This document shows, one piece after another, positions 1 through 8,547 of a DNA stretch of 64,000 bases. How positions within the stretch are numbered: position 1 is the stretch's first letter; each line of letters opens with the position of its first letter. Location of the stretch: assembly GCA_038231295.1 (NCBI GenBank), contig JBBRLP010000001.1, forward strand, positions 62,001-126,000, read 5' to 3'. The notes under the pieces are model-generated. The model was not told the origin of the DNA, did no database searches, and saw nothing but the letters and a program-made list of their open reading frames with translations. Position numbers and translations under genes: made by a program. The stretch is from JANXLO01 sp038231295 (GTDB lineage: Bacteria > Armatimonadota > Chthonomonadetes > Chthonomonadales > Chthonomonadaceae).

Positions 1-1
1 G

Positions 2-226
2 CCTCATCAGAAGCCTGTCTTCACCCCCGGTGACACGGTGCGACTGAAAGGCAAGCCGGACAGGGCGCGACGCGTTGTCTCCGTCGAGTGGCACTGTTAT
101 TGTCACGAGTTCGTGTATATTGTAGAGACGTCTACGCACGGGCAGTTTGCCAGTGTGCCTTACTGGTTCGCGTCGCAACTTGTTGCCGAAGATCAATGGC
201 AAAGGGAGCAAGAAGGCGCATCGTAA
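2..226 (+). CDS. C-terminal part of a small uncharacterised protein (5' end outside window)
   Basis: The reading frame is open from base 2, so the 74 visible residues are the C-terminal part of a protein that may begin left of the window. An internal GTG at 38 could also serve as a start. The visible part begins with a basic FTPGDTVRLKGKP stretch, then VSVEWHCYCHEFVYIVET, and ends with PYWFASQLV. The pattern (PGDxV, a short beta-rich core, YWFA near the end) resembles small beta-barrel or KOW-like proteins of unknown function. That is a resemblance by eye, not a domain match. It is followed by 127 bp without a gene before the next + strand gene. Confidence 0.55.
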   Translation, partial: PHQKPVFTPGDTVRLKGKPDRARRVVSVEWHCYCHEFVYIVETSTHGQFASVPYWFASQLVAEDQWQREQEGAS

Positions 227-353
227 TGACAGGGTTTCTGTCTTGATGCTCAATCGCTTTTAGACGAACAGCCAAGCGACAAAACATACCGGGAGACGCT
301 GAGGCTGTCGGCCAGACTCATCCGCTCTACTCTTACCCTGAGATTTTCTGCCT

Positions 354-1535
354 GTGACGACACCACTGCCCATCAACTTGCCTACGCCTTCGTTCCGCAC
401 CCTTGTCATCGGCGGCAACGCGGGCAGATGGTCGGCTGCGGACCCCGATACCAATCAGACGCTCAGTAACGGCGTCGAAGCCTGGGTATTCGCGCTGAGA
501 GGGGACTATATCGGCAATGCTGTTCCCACCTCCCAGACTATTGCGGCCTATGACCTCATCATAGCGAACCTCAATCCCCCGTCAATTCCAGGTCTCGCCG
601 CGCTTGCCGAACAGCGGCCCGACCATGTGCGCTGGGTCTCACTAATTGAAGGCTGCGGCAAGGACTATCTGTACCCGACTCCGGAGCTGCGGCGTGTTCT
701 CGATGCCTCCGATCTCGTGGCGGCTCTGAACGAGCGCACACTGGGCTATCTGCGCCACCTCACAAAGGCCCGCACGGAGTGGATAGGGCTGCCGTTCCCC
801 GTGCAGGAAGTTCGCACTCTGGTGACGCCTGTGGAGCAACGGCGAGACGAGATACTGATCTGCCCTCGTCGTCAGTTCGAGCCGTCCATCCTCGTCGCCA
901 ATGCGCTCGGGCTGCCAATCTCGACCTATCTGGGCATAGTCTCACGCAAACCGAAGAATCTTCCGTTGTTTCTGAAGCATCGTTATTTTGAGAGCGACCT
1001 GAAACTACATCTCTGGAAAGAACAGCCTTCGCCTATTCCGCGCATTCCGCGTTCAGAGAAAGGGCTGAAGGAGACCTGGCAGGACGCGGGCGGCTGCCGT
1101 CTCTGGATAAATCTTGATCCCCGCTACACCTGGGCGCGTTGGGTGATCGAAGCGGCGATTCTGGAGGTGCCGATTATCACGACAGAGAGCACTGCCCATG
1201 GGCCGCTGCTCTTCCCGGAAACAACGGTACGGGATGAGTTCTGCGTGGACGAGGCTATCGCCATCGGCCATCGGCTACTTGCCGAACCGGAATTCGCGTC
1301 TCGTGTCTCGCAGCAGGCGCTCCAGCATCTGTCCCTTTTCACCCCGGAAGCCTGTCTCCAGCGGTTGAGTGAGGCGCTTGGCCTGGATCTCACCGCGAAA
1401 CTCGCTGATACTGAACTCCTGAGCGGAGTTCCTATACCGGAAACGGGCGTCTATGTCCCACCGAGGAGTCAGACGAACATTTTTTCAATCAGAGGAACTG
1501 AGCGTGTCACGAATCCGTCTGGTGAGAGTACATGA
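354..1535 (+). CDS. Uncharacterised protein, possibly GT-B glycosyltransferase-like
   Basis: This 393-residue protein starts at GTG. The N-terminus (RTLVIGGNAGRW) and the later AYDLIIANLN suit a Rossmann-type first domain. The segment RWVIEAAILEVPIITTES, followed by a region like the tail of GT4 enzymes (acidic residues, LLAEPEFASRVSQQA, FTPEACLQRL), suggests a GT-B fold with a nucleotide-sugar domain around residues 260-350. No signal peptide or membrane segment is seen, so it is probably cytoplasmic. The last 40 residues are low-complexity. No clear Shine-Dalgarno precedes the GTG, so the true start could lie further in. The glycosyltransferase reading is inference. Confidence 0.6.
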   Translation: MTTPLPINLPTPSFRTLVIGGNAGRWSAADPDTNQTLSNGVEAWVFALRGDYIGNAVPTSQTIAAYDLIIANLNPPSIPGLAALAEQRPDHVRWVSLIEGCGKDYLYPTPELRRVLDASDLVAALNERTLGYLRHLTKARTEWIGLPFPVQEVRTLVTPVEQRRDEILICPRRQFEPSILVANALGLPISTYLGIVSRKPKNLPLFLKHRYFESDLKLHLWKEQPSPIPRIPRSEKGLKETWQDAGGCRLWINLDPRYTWARWVIEAAILEVPIITTESTAHGPLLFPETTVRDEFCVDEAIAIGHRLLAEPEFASRVSQQALQHLSLFTPEACLQRLSEALGLDLTAKLADTELLSGVPIPETGVYVPPRSQTNIFSIRGTERVTNPSGEST

Positions 1536-1610
1536 AAGTCAGGATTAATTGCAAGCCCTGTCGAATGACTGCGCCCCATTCCCCTCATGGGCTTGAAAAG
1601 GAGAGTTCCC

Positions 1611-4112
1611 GTGAAGAAGCAGAATCAACTTTCAAGAAAATGGGTCATTCCTCTGGGACTGCTGCTTGCCTGTGGGCCGATGGCCGCTCAGGAAGGGCTG
1701 GCGCAGGGGACGGAGGATCGTGGCTATTCCGTAAACGAGGAAGGCCGCACACAGGGCGCAGACCCCGTTGGCGATGCGGGCAGACTGCCACAGGCCGAGG
1801 CTGCACAGAACAGTGAAGGACCGGTTCGGCTAGCGCGTTTTTCCTACGTCAAGGGCAATGTGACCTGGCGAACGGATGACAAAGCGGAGTGGTCTACGGC
1901 CTCCGTCAACCTGCCGCTGCGTCAGGGCGCTCAGATTTGGGTGACGGAGGGTGGTCGGGCGGAACTCCAATTCGACGACGGCAGTCTCATTCGACTTGGC
2001 ACTGGCGCGGTCGTCACCATTCAGACGCTCTACAGCGACAGCGATGGCGAATTTACCGAACTCAAGATGACAGACGGGCTGGCAACCCTGAATCTCCGCC
2101 ACGATCGTGGCGTCTATCAGGTAGATACGCCTCTGGCCTCGGTGAAGGCCACCGGCCCGGCGAGTATTCGCCTGGGCGTCGGGGATGGATTGGAACTCGC
2201 GGTCAAGTCGGGCAAGGCCGCCATAGAAGGCGCTCAGGGCAAAGAGACGCTCCAATCCGGCGATTTTCTCGATCTGCGTGACTCCAACTCTCCCTACACG
2301 GTGCGTAGTCTGCCCCGTGCCGATAGCTGGGATCGCTGGAATCAAGAGCGTGACGACTATCTCCGTCGCGCCGAGAATGCGCCCGCCCACGAGCACCTGC
2401 CTGCCAACATCGCTATCGTTGCGCCCGACCTGGACGAATACGGTTCGTGGCGTGACGACTCGCGCTACGGCTGGGTCTGGTGCCCTCGCGTTACCGCATC
2501 CGACTGGCGACCATACCACGACGGACGCTGGACGTGGGTCAACCCGTTTGGCTGGACATGGGTTTCCGATGAATTCTGGGGTTGGGCGCCTTACCACTAC
2601 GGCACCTGGGTCTATCAGTCGTATGGCTGGGCCTGGTGTCCCGGACCAGTCAACCAGTACTGGAGTCCGGCGGTCGTCCACTTCAGTGAATACGGCGGTC
2701 AGGTCGGCTGGTGTCCGCTGGCCCCTGCCGAAGTGCGCTACCCGTCTGTCCTCGCGATCGGTTTCCGCAGGGGCAACTGGTCGTCGTACTACTCCATCGG
2801 AGGAGCCGCCGTCTACTATCCCACCGCCAGCGGATACTGTGCGCCGCGAGTCTATAACACAACTTACGTCAACCGCGTGACCTACGTCAACAACATCACG
2901 AACGTCACGAATGTTTACAACAACAATTCGGCGAGTTTCAACCGGTTTGCGCTCTCGCAGGAGGCATATGCGGCGAACAACAACACCGTCCAGTCAGGAA
3001 CCCGTTTCGTGCCGTACAACTCGCGGAACGCGGCCGGGGTGACAGCGGCGAGTATGACGGGTTTTGGCGGACGGGGAACCTATGTAGCCGTCGCCAAATC
3101 GGATACGTCGTTCTTCACGCAGGGCAAATCGGTCGCCGCGCCGCCGAGTGGGAAGGCTCCGTTTGCAGGGCCTGCGTCTGTCAGGCCGACTTCGCAGGCG
3201 TTCACGCCTAATCGGTCGTTCGTTTCGGCTCCGGGGGTGACCTCTAACGCGCTGACTCGCCCGGTTTACCGGACGGCCGTGCAGCCGACTATCGCGCAGA
3301 ACAGCGCTCCCCTTACGCCCTCGGGGAGACCGGCGCCTGTCTCGCAGGGGAACTTCGTGAAGCCGACGGTGGGGCAGAAGTATCCGTCGGGCACGGGTCG
3401 CAACGACCGTCCTGCCTTCGGGGTCGGGGGCAACGACACGGGCGTCCCTTCAGGCCGACCGACTTCGCGTGTTCCCGCAGAGACGCGGAACAACAGCGCG
3501 AATCCTCAAACCCGGACGCCCGTGGAGAACCCGTCTGCGGCGAGCGGTGAGAGCCATCGCACCTACAACGACAAGCCTGTTGTTACCTCGGCGAAAACAC
3601 CCGGTTCCGCTGCCGAAGCCGCTTCCCGAGCACGGGAGAGCCTGGGCTATACGGGACGCGGTCGCCCTACAGCGAGTGGCAGTACGGGTGGGGGAAGTTC
3701 GACGGAACGAACGCCATCGTCGTCTCAGGGCGGTGTCACTCCGTCTGGGGGAACGCGGCGTGAACAGTCGGAGCCTGCGGTGAAGCAATCCGCTCCGCCT
3801 CGTTACGAGCCGAACCCCTCCGGCAGAGAGCAACGGACGCGACCCACCGAACCGACGACGCGCCGAGATCCGGCTCCTGCCACTCCGCCTCGCTCGGAGA
3901 CACAGCGCAACGAACCGACGCGCACGGAGCCGCGTTTTACTCCGCCTCCACGCACGGAACCGCAGCGGACAGAACCGGCGCGGACGCCGCCGCCTGTGAA
4001 GGAGCCGTCTCCTCCTTCCAGCAAGGGCAACAACGGGAACGATACGAAAAACTCGGATAGTGGCTCGAAAGGCTCTTCCGACTCTACGAACCGGGGGCGT
4101 CGCGGGGGATAG
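1611..4112 (+). CDS. Secreted FecR-domain protein with Trp/Tyr-rich DUF6600-like region and disordered tail
   Basis: The start is GTG at 1611, preceded by AAAAGGAGAG; an in-frame ATG at 1587 lacks a ribosome site. The 833-residue product begins with a KK..WVIPLGLLLACGPMAA signal peptide. A FecR-like domain follows at about residues 70-220 (VKGNVTWRTDDKAEW, then GAQIWVTEGGRAELQFDDGS). Next is a dense aromatic stretch (YGWVWCPR, WRPYHDGRWTWV, GWTWVSDEFWGWAPYHYG) typical of DUF6600. From about residue 440 the chain becomes Asn/Thr/Ser-rich, and the last 250 residues are Pro/Arg/Thr/Glu-rich, apparently disordered. It is probably an exported envelope protein. A strong terminator follows the stop. 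Confidence 0.8.
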   Translation: MKKQNQLSRKWVIPLGLLLACGPMAAQEGLAQGTEDRGYSVNEEGRTQGADPVGDAGRLPQAEAAQNSEGPVRLARFSYVKGNVTWRTDDKAEWSTASVNLPLRQGAQIWVTEGGRAELQFDDGSLIRLGTGAVVTIQTLYSDSDGEFTELKMTDGLATLNLRHDRGVYQVDTPLASVKATGPASIRLGVGDGLELAVKSGKAAIEGAQGKETLQSGDFLDLRDSNSPYTVRSLPRADSWDRWNQERDDYLRRAENAPAHEHLPANIAIVAPDLDEYGSWRDDSRYGWVWCPRVTASDWRPYHDGRWTWVNPFGWTWVSDEFWGWAPYHYGTWVYQSYGWAWCPGPVNQYWSPAVVHFSEYGGQVGWCPLAPAEVRYPSVLAIGFRRGNWSSYYSIGGAAVYYPTASGYCAPRVYNTTYVNRVTYVNNITNVTNVYNNNSASFNRFALSQEAYAANNNTVQSGTRFVPYNSRNAAGVTAASMTGFGGRGTYVAVAKSDTSFFTQGKSVAAPPSGKAPFAGPASVRPTSQAFTPNRSFVSAPGVTSNALTRPVYRTAVQPTIAQNSAPLTPSGRPAPVSQGNFVKPTVGQKYPSGTGRNDRPAFGVGGNDTGVPSGRPTSRVPAETRNNSANPQTRTPVENPSAASGESHRTYNDKPVVTSAKTPGSAAEAASRARESLGYTGRGRPTASGSTGGGSSTERTPSSSQGGVTPSGGTRREQSEPAVKQSAPPRYEPNPSGREQRTRPTEPTTRRDPAPATPPRSETQRNEPTRTEPRFTPPPRTEPQRTEPARTPPPVKEPSPPSSKGNNGNDTKNSDSGSKGSSDSTNRGRRGG

Positions 4113-4151
4113 CGCTTTCCGTTCTGCGAGATTGGGGCGAGGCCCAGAAGA

Positions 4152-4205
4152 GACCGGCTTCCTGTCACGTATTGAGTGGCGGGAGGCCGGTCTGTTTGTT
4201 TGTGG
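4152..4205. terminator. Terminator between convergent genes, 18-bp stem
   Basis: Bases 4152-4169 pair with 4177-4194 through 18 base pairs, three of them G-U, around a 7-base loop (GTATTGA). On the + strand the stem is followed by GTTTGTTTGT. It lies between the FecR-domain gene (+) and dedA (-) and probably stops transcription mainly on the + strand. Confidence 0.85.
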
Positions 4206-4206
4206 G

Positions 4207-4863
4207 TTATTCGGGTGCGGGCGGCGTTTCGGGTTCGGGGCGCAGGTGGTGCCAGACCCAGAGGCCGAGAGCGGCGAGGAGAACGACGCCAATAATGGCA
4301 TCTGCGCCGTGGAAGTAGGATTTGAGGGTGTCCCAGCGTTCGCCGAGCTTCTGGCCGATGTAGGCGAGCAGGTAGCACCAGGGAACCGAACCTAAGAAGG
4401 AGAGAATGATAAAAGGCACGAACGGCATTCGGGCGATGCCTGCGGGCAGCGAGATGAAGGTGCGGACGACGGGGAGCAGACGCGAGACGAAGATCGCGGC
4501 GTCTCCATGCTTCTCGAACCAGACCTCGGAACGTTCGACATCCTTGCGGCGCAGGAGGACATACTTGCCCCACTTCATGACGAACTCGCGGCCCCCCTTC
4601 GCTCCGACGGCATAGGCGAGCGCCGAGCCGACGGCACAGCCGAAAGCGCCTGCCAGCGCCACGAGATGGAGGTTGAGTGGATCACGATGCACCGAGGAGG
4701 CGACGGCTATGGTCGTGAGCGCTCCTGCGAACGGCATGATGACTTCGCTGGGCAGGGGGATACAGGCGCTCTCGAGGGCCATGAGCAGCACGATGCCGAG
4801 ATAGCCGCCGCTGGCGATTACGCCCTTGATCCACTCGCTGAGGGCGGTCAATAGATGTCCCAC
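4207..4863 (-). CDS. DedA family (SNARE-associated) membrane protein
   Basis: The 218-residue protein starts at GTG, preceded by AAGGAG at 6 bp spacing. It has the DedA layout: an amphipathic N-terminus, GYLGIVLLMALESACIPLPSE with the family glutamate and PLPSE, a GSALAYAVGAKGG helix, and the conserved RLLPVVRTFISLPAGIARM segment at about residues 128-146. Three or four further membrane helices follow. DedA proteins act in lipid carrier or phospholipid flipping and envelope maintenance. Only 9 bp separate it from the upstream glycosyltransferase, so it is the last gene of a minus-strand operon. The exact substrate cannot be read from the sequence. Confidence 0.92.
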   Translation of the reverse strand: MGHLLTALSEWIKGVIASGGYLGIVLLMALESACIPLPSEVIMPFAGALTTIAVASSVHRDPLNLHLVALAGAFGCAVGSALAYAVGAKGGREFVMKWGKYVLLRRKDVERSEVWFEKHGDAAIFVSRLLPVVRTFISLPAGIARMPFVPFIILSFLGSVPWCYLLAYIGQKLGERWDTLKSYFHGADAIIGVVLLAALGLWVWHHLRPEPETPPAPE

Positions 4864-4872
4864 AGTAACTCC

Positions 4873-6249
4873 TTATTCCTCTCGAATCTCTTCGCGCAGA
4901 CGCGGTGAACCGCTCAATTTTTCCCGAATGGACTGCCCGAAATTCTCCCAGTCAAAATCGCTGTTGAAGAGCCGCAGGCGGGCCAGGCCGGTGGGTGGCG
5001 ACTGGCTGCGGACGGTCTCATAGACGTTGAGGATGCGTTCGATCATCTTCTCCGGGACGTAGTTTGTGGCGTTGCTGCGGGCGTTCGCACCCATCCTGCG
5101 CCGCAAATCCGCGTCGCAGAGCAACTGGACGACGCGCTGGGCGAACATCTCCTGATCGCCTTCCGGGACGCGGTAGCCGTCCTCGCCGTCGCGAACTGTC
5201 TCCGGAGCGCCTCCTGCGTCAATGACGACGGACGGTGTTCCGGCGGCTCTGGCTTCGCCGATGACGAGTCCCTGTGTTTCGGAGGGGGAGGGGAAACAGA
5301 AGACATCGGCGGCGGCGAGGAGTGGGTCCATCTGTTTGCGGGTGACGATTCCGAGGAAATGGACACATTGGCGTATCTCCAATGCCTCGGCCTTCGCCTC
5401 CAGCTCTTCACGGTAGGGGCCGTCTCCGGCAATGGCGAGGCGGGCCTTCGGGACGGTATGCAGAATAGAGCGGAATGTCTCGAGGAGCCAGCCGAGGTTC
5501 TTCTCCTGGGCGAGTCGGCCTGCGAACAACAGCAGCGGCGTCTCCAGCCCGATGCCGAGTTTCCGCCGTGTCGAATGTCTCTGCTCCAGCGTCAGGTCTT
5601 CGGGGGAGGGGAGGGGTATGCCCGTTGGGACGACATGCGTTGCGCTCTCGACGCCCATGCTCTGTAAGGCTTTTGCGGCGACTTCGGAGGGACAGAGGAT
5701 CGCGGCGCAGCGGTTGTAGTACCAGGGCAGATAGGTTTCGAGGAGGCTCTGGGTCATGGGGTCTGGAAAGAGGGGGACGTAGTGGCTGTACTGCGAATAG
5801 AGCGTATGAAAGGTGGTCACGAGGGGGATGCCGCGACTTAGCGCCAGGTTGGCCCCTGTGAGGCCCAGCACAAAGGGGGTATGGGTATGGACGATATCGA
5901 GGCGCAGGCGATTGAACTGTGTCGTGAGGGCGAGACGAGGCAGGAAGGGATAGGCCAGCGGATAGCCGGGATTCAGGGAAGTGACGAAGGATGGAAAGCG
6001 CAGGACGTTGATTTCCGGCTCGATCTGCTGTTCGTTGTCCGGGGCGAAGACCCAGACGCGATGCCGGTGGCTCCGCAAGCCGTCAATCAGCGTCAGGAGA
6101 GAGGTCGTGACTCCATTCTGTACCGGACGAAAACTCTCCGAAAAAAGGCCGATCCGCAGGGTGGCAGCGCGGCCATCGGCGGACGGGGGAGTGAGCAATG
6201 GGTGTGAAGTTGGTGACTGTCGCTCCGGTGCGGGGGACTCATTCGGCAT
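4873..6249 (-). CDS. GT4 family glycosyltransferase, diacylglycerol/phosphatidylinositol glycosyltransferase-like
   Basis: This is a 458-residue GT-B enzyme. The N-terminal domain begins LRIGLFSESFRPVQNGVTTSL and continues IVHTHTPFVLGLTGANLA and PLVTTFHTLYSQY, as in glycolipid-forming GT4 transferases. The donor domain begins LLLFAGRLAQEKN. It carries the EX7E motif in SPSETQGLVIGEARAAGTPSVV. About 30 N-terminal and 45 C-terminal residues extend beyond the usual core. It is likely to transfer a sugar from a nucleotide donor to a membrane lipid or polyprenyl acceptor. Gaps of 15 and 9 bp to its neighbours place it with the HTH gene and dedA, so a role in envelope lipid glycosylation is inferred. 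The acceptor is not determined. Confidence 0.85.
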   Translation of the reverse strand: MPNESPAPERQSPTSHPLLTPPSADGRAATLRIGLFSESFRPVQNGVTTSLLTLIDGLRSHRHRVWVFAPDNEQQIEPEINVLRFPSFVTSLNPGYPLAYPFLPRLALTTQFNRLRLDIVHTHTPFVLGLTGANLALSRGIPLVTTFHTLYSQYSHYVPLFPDPMTQSLLETYLPWYYNRCAAILCPSEVAAKALQSMGVESATHVVPTGIPLPSPEDLTLEQRHSTRRKLGIGLETPLLLFAGRLAQEKNLGWLLETFRSILHTVPKARLAIAGDGPYREELEAKAEALEIRQCVHFLGIVTRKQMDPLLAAADVFCFPSPSETQGLVIGEARAAGTPSVVIDAGGAPETVRDGEDGYRVPEGDQEMFAQRVVQLLCDADLRRRMGANARSNATNYVPEKMIERILNVYETVRSQSPPTGLARLRLFNSDFDWENFGQSIREKLSGSPRLREEIREE

Positions 6250-6264
6250 CTCGATATACCCGAT

Positions 6265-7362
6265 CTAAAGGGAGGTGGAGTGGTCGGCAGCGTCTTCCCC
6301 AGAGCGTTTGCGCCGACTGGGCACGACACGCTCCTTCTTTCGATCCTGTTCCAGTGCGGACTGCTGCGTCTCCAGAAAGGCCAGGATGTCGGAGAGCCGG
6401 AAGCGGCGCTGGCGTGTCTCGCGTTCTGCGCCGGTGTCCGATGGCCGTTCCGTCTCCTTGCGATAGTAGGTCAGGATGCCCTTATTCGTATACCTTCGGA
6501 CCGTTGTCGGACAGACATTCAGCAGGCGGGCCGTATCTTCCAGAGAGAGGATCGGATCGAGAATACGCGCAATGAGTTCAGCGCGTTTCTCCTGAAAAGG
6601 GCGCTTGTAGGACGCCTGCGCGACCTCTCGTTCCTCTTCCATACGTTCCAGCGCGAGAAGTGTCTGCACGTGTCGGGGAACTTTTGACCAGAGATCGAAC
6701 GAGGCGAGGCGGTCGGGAACAGGTTCCGGGGCGACATTCCGTGCCTGGGGCGCACGCGAACGGCGGCGTATCGGCGTAGACTCTTCCGAATGGTTTCGGC
6801 TTTCGACGGGTTTGGCGGAAGGGACGGACACAAACCCCGATGTGAGCGGCATCAGAACCGATACCTGGCCGGACTCGGTGGGCATGTCGGCAGGTGACGG
6901 GCAGACTTCAGAGATGGTCATGGCGACTTCGTCCCGGCCCGCTGCGGTGATCTTTGAGGAAAGGTAGCTGGCGAAATCGGGAATGTCAGTGTCTATCTCC
7001 TGTGCGGCTCCGAACAAGAGTGGAGCGACAGGAGGAAGTTCGATAACGCTCTCCTCTGGCAGAAGCGCCGAAGAGCGCACTACGAAGCCCGGCGATTGGA
7101 ATTTCGGCTTCACAACCGCCATGGAGGTCGGAAGATCGTCTTGCTGCTCGGCGGGCGTTGTGTCCTCACGACTTGTGCGAACGGGGCTTTTCCCTCCGGC
7201 TTCCGCAGCAGGTATGTCTGTCTCTCCCGCAATAGGGTCTTCTAATGGCAGAGCAGGCTGAACCTCCGACTTGACACCAGCGGCGGGGACTGTTTTCGGC
7301 GGGAGGGGCTGTTCGTCCAGAAACTGTGACTCTATGAATTTTTGCCATTCATCAAGGCGCAT
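6265..7362 (-). CDS. MerR/excisionase-like HTH protein with long disordered N-terminus
   Basis: This is a 365-residue protein. About the first 200 residues are low-complexity and acidic or Pro-rich, without a recognisable domain. A coiled segment follows (LERMEEEREVAQASYKRPFQEKRAELIARI). Around residues 270-345 is a winged-helix-like DNA-binding region (LSLEDTARLLNVCPTTVRRYTNKG, later RRFRLSDILAFLETQQ), as in HTH_17 or MerR-type domains. The C-terminus is basic and probably disordered. A GGAG ribosome site precedes the ATG. It lies 24 bp downstream of queA and 15 bp upstream of the glycosyltransferase gene. It may regulate the operon or act elsewhere; the target is unknown. Confidence 0.7.
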   Translation of the reverse strand: MRLDEWQKFIESQFLDEQPLPPKTVPAAGVKSEVQPALPLEDPIAGETDIPAAEAGGKSPVRTSREDTTPAEQQDDLPTSMAVVKPKFQSPGFVVRSSALLPEESVIELPPVAPLLFGAAQEIDTDIPDFASYLSSKITAAGRDEVAMTISEVCPSPADMPTESGQVSVLMPLTSGFVSVPSAKPVESRNHSEESTPIRRRSRAPQARNVAPEPVPDRLASFDLWSKVPRHVQTLLALERMEEEREVAQASYKRPFQEKRAELIARILDPILSLEDTARLLNVCPTTVRRYTNKGILTYYRKETERPSDTGAERETRQRRFRLSDILAFLETQQSALEQDRKKERVVPSRRKRSGEDAADHSTSL

Positions 7363-7386
7363 GACGGTTTCTCCGACAGGGAGGGA

Positions 7387-8439
7387 TTAGAGAATAAGCA
7401 TCGCGTCACCGAAACTGAAAAATCGGTAGCGCTGCTGGACGGCCTCGCGGTAGGCTGCCAGGGTCGCATCAACGCCCGCGAACGCGCTGACCAGCATGAG
7501 CAGGGTCGAACGGGGCAGATGGAAATTGGTAATCAGCCCGTCGGTCGCCTGGAAAGCGTACCCTGGTGTGATGAACAGATGCGTTTCACCCTCGTAAGGA
7601 GTCACGCGCTTTCCTGTCGCTCGCTGCGTCTCGGTGCGGTGGGCAGCGGCCGATTCGACCGTTCGCGTGGAGGTCGTTCCGACAGTGACCACTCGACCTC
7701 GCGTGGTGTTGATGAGCTCCGCTGTTTCCGGCGACAGGTGAATGCGTTCGCCGTGCATCTGGTGTTCGGCAACGGTTTCGGCGCGTACCGGGCGGAAAGT
7801 GTCCACACCGACCTGGAGCGTGACCGCAGTCCGCGCCACTCCCATCGCATCCACTTGTGCCAGCATCTCATTCGTAAAGTGTAGACCTGCTGTGGGAGCC
7901 GCCGCCGAGCCTTCGTGGCGGGCATAGACGGTCTGGTAACGCGCTTCCTCGGCAGTAAGCAACGGGGTCTCGATGTAAGGCGGCAGGGGCGATTCCCCCC
8001 ACGAAGCCACCGCATCGCAGTCGGCAATGCTGGAGAACTCTAGAATACGGCCTCCCTCCGGCGTTGACCCAACTACCGTTACGCTGGCCTGCTGCGCGGC
8101 TCGGTCTTTGCCCACCAGGGTAAGCGAACTGCCAGGGCGCAGAGAGCGGCCGGAACGCACGAGGGCTTCCCAGCGTCTCTCGCCACTGCGACGGAGCAGG
8201 AGCACCTCCGCCTCGTGTCCCGATTCTCGAATTCCGATGAGGCGTCTGGCGGAAACGCGGGTGTCGTTCAGGACAAGCGTATCGCCCGGAGCCATATATT
8301 CGAGGAGATCGGAGAAGCGGCGGTGTTCGATTCGCCCGTCTGAACGATGCAGGACGAGAAGACGTGATTCGCCGCGTGGAGCAGGGGTTTGGGCGATCAA
8401 CTCGGGCGGGAGGTCGTAATCGAATTGGTCAGTACGCAT
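7387..8439 (-). CDS. queA: S-adenosylmethionine:tRNA ribosyltransferase-isomerase QueA
   Basis: QueA adds the ribosyl part of SAM to preQ1-modified tRNA and rearranges it to epoxyqueuosine. At 350 residues the length is normal. Family signatures are present in order: FDYDLPPELIAQTPAPRGESRLL at the N-terminus, GDTLVLNDTRVSARRL, GSAAAPTAGLHFT, LQVGVDTFRPV, GTTSTRTVESA and ITNFHLPRSTLLMLVSAF. No tgt or queG lies nearby. It is the first gene of a minus-strand run with the HTH protein, GT4 and dedA, and has its own strong promoter at 8486-8514. Confidence 0.97.
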   Translation of the reverse strand: MRTDQFDYDLPPELIAQTPAPRGESRLLVLHRSDGRIEHRRFSDLLEYMAPGDTLVLNDTRVSARRLIGIRESGHEAEVLLLRRSGERRWEALVRSGRSLRPGSSLTLVGKDRAAQQASVTVVGSTPEGGRILEFSSIADCDAVASWGESPLPPYIETPLLTAEEARYQTVYARHEGSAAAPTAGLHFTNEMLAQVDAMGVARTAVTLQVGVDTFRPVRAETVAEHQMHGERIHLSPETAELINTTRGRVVTVGTTSTRTVESAAAHRTETQRATGKRVTPYEGETHLFITPGYAFQATDGLITNFHLPRSTLLMLVSAFAGVDATLAAYREAVQQRYRFFSFGDAMLIL

Positions 8440-8485
8440 AATGCGAGGTGCGCTATTCCAGAAATGTCATCCGTAGGTTGGTTCT

Positions 8486-8514
8486 ATTGTAGTGTAAGAG
8501 ACAGCCAATGTCAA
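8486..8514 (-). promoter_or_regulatory. Sigma-70 promoter of queA operon
   Basis: Read on the minus strand, TTGACA (8514-8509) is followed after exactly 17 bp by TACAAT (8491-8486), about 47 bp upstream of the queA start codon. Confidence 0.8.
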
Positions 8515-8547
8515 GCAGGGTCGCTGCGATTTGGCTGTATCCTCTGC

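Noticed and set aside
3450..4301. Long antisense frames (283 and 256 residues) opposite the disordered tail of the FecR-domain gene
   Set aside because: Arg- and Pro-dominated composition mirrors the high-GC tail. No ribosome site, domain or plausible start, and the sense gene has a signal peptide and known domains.
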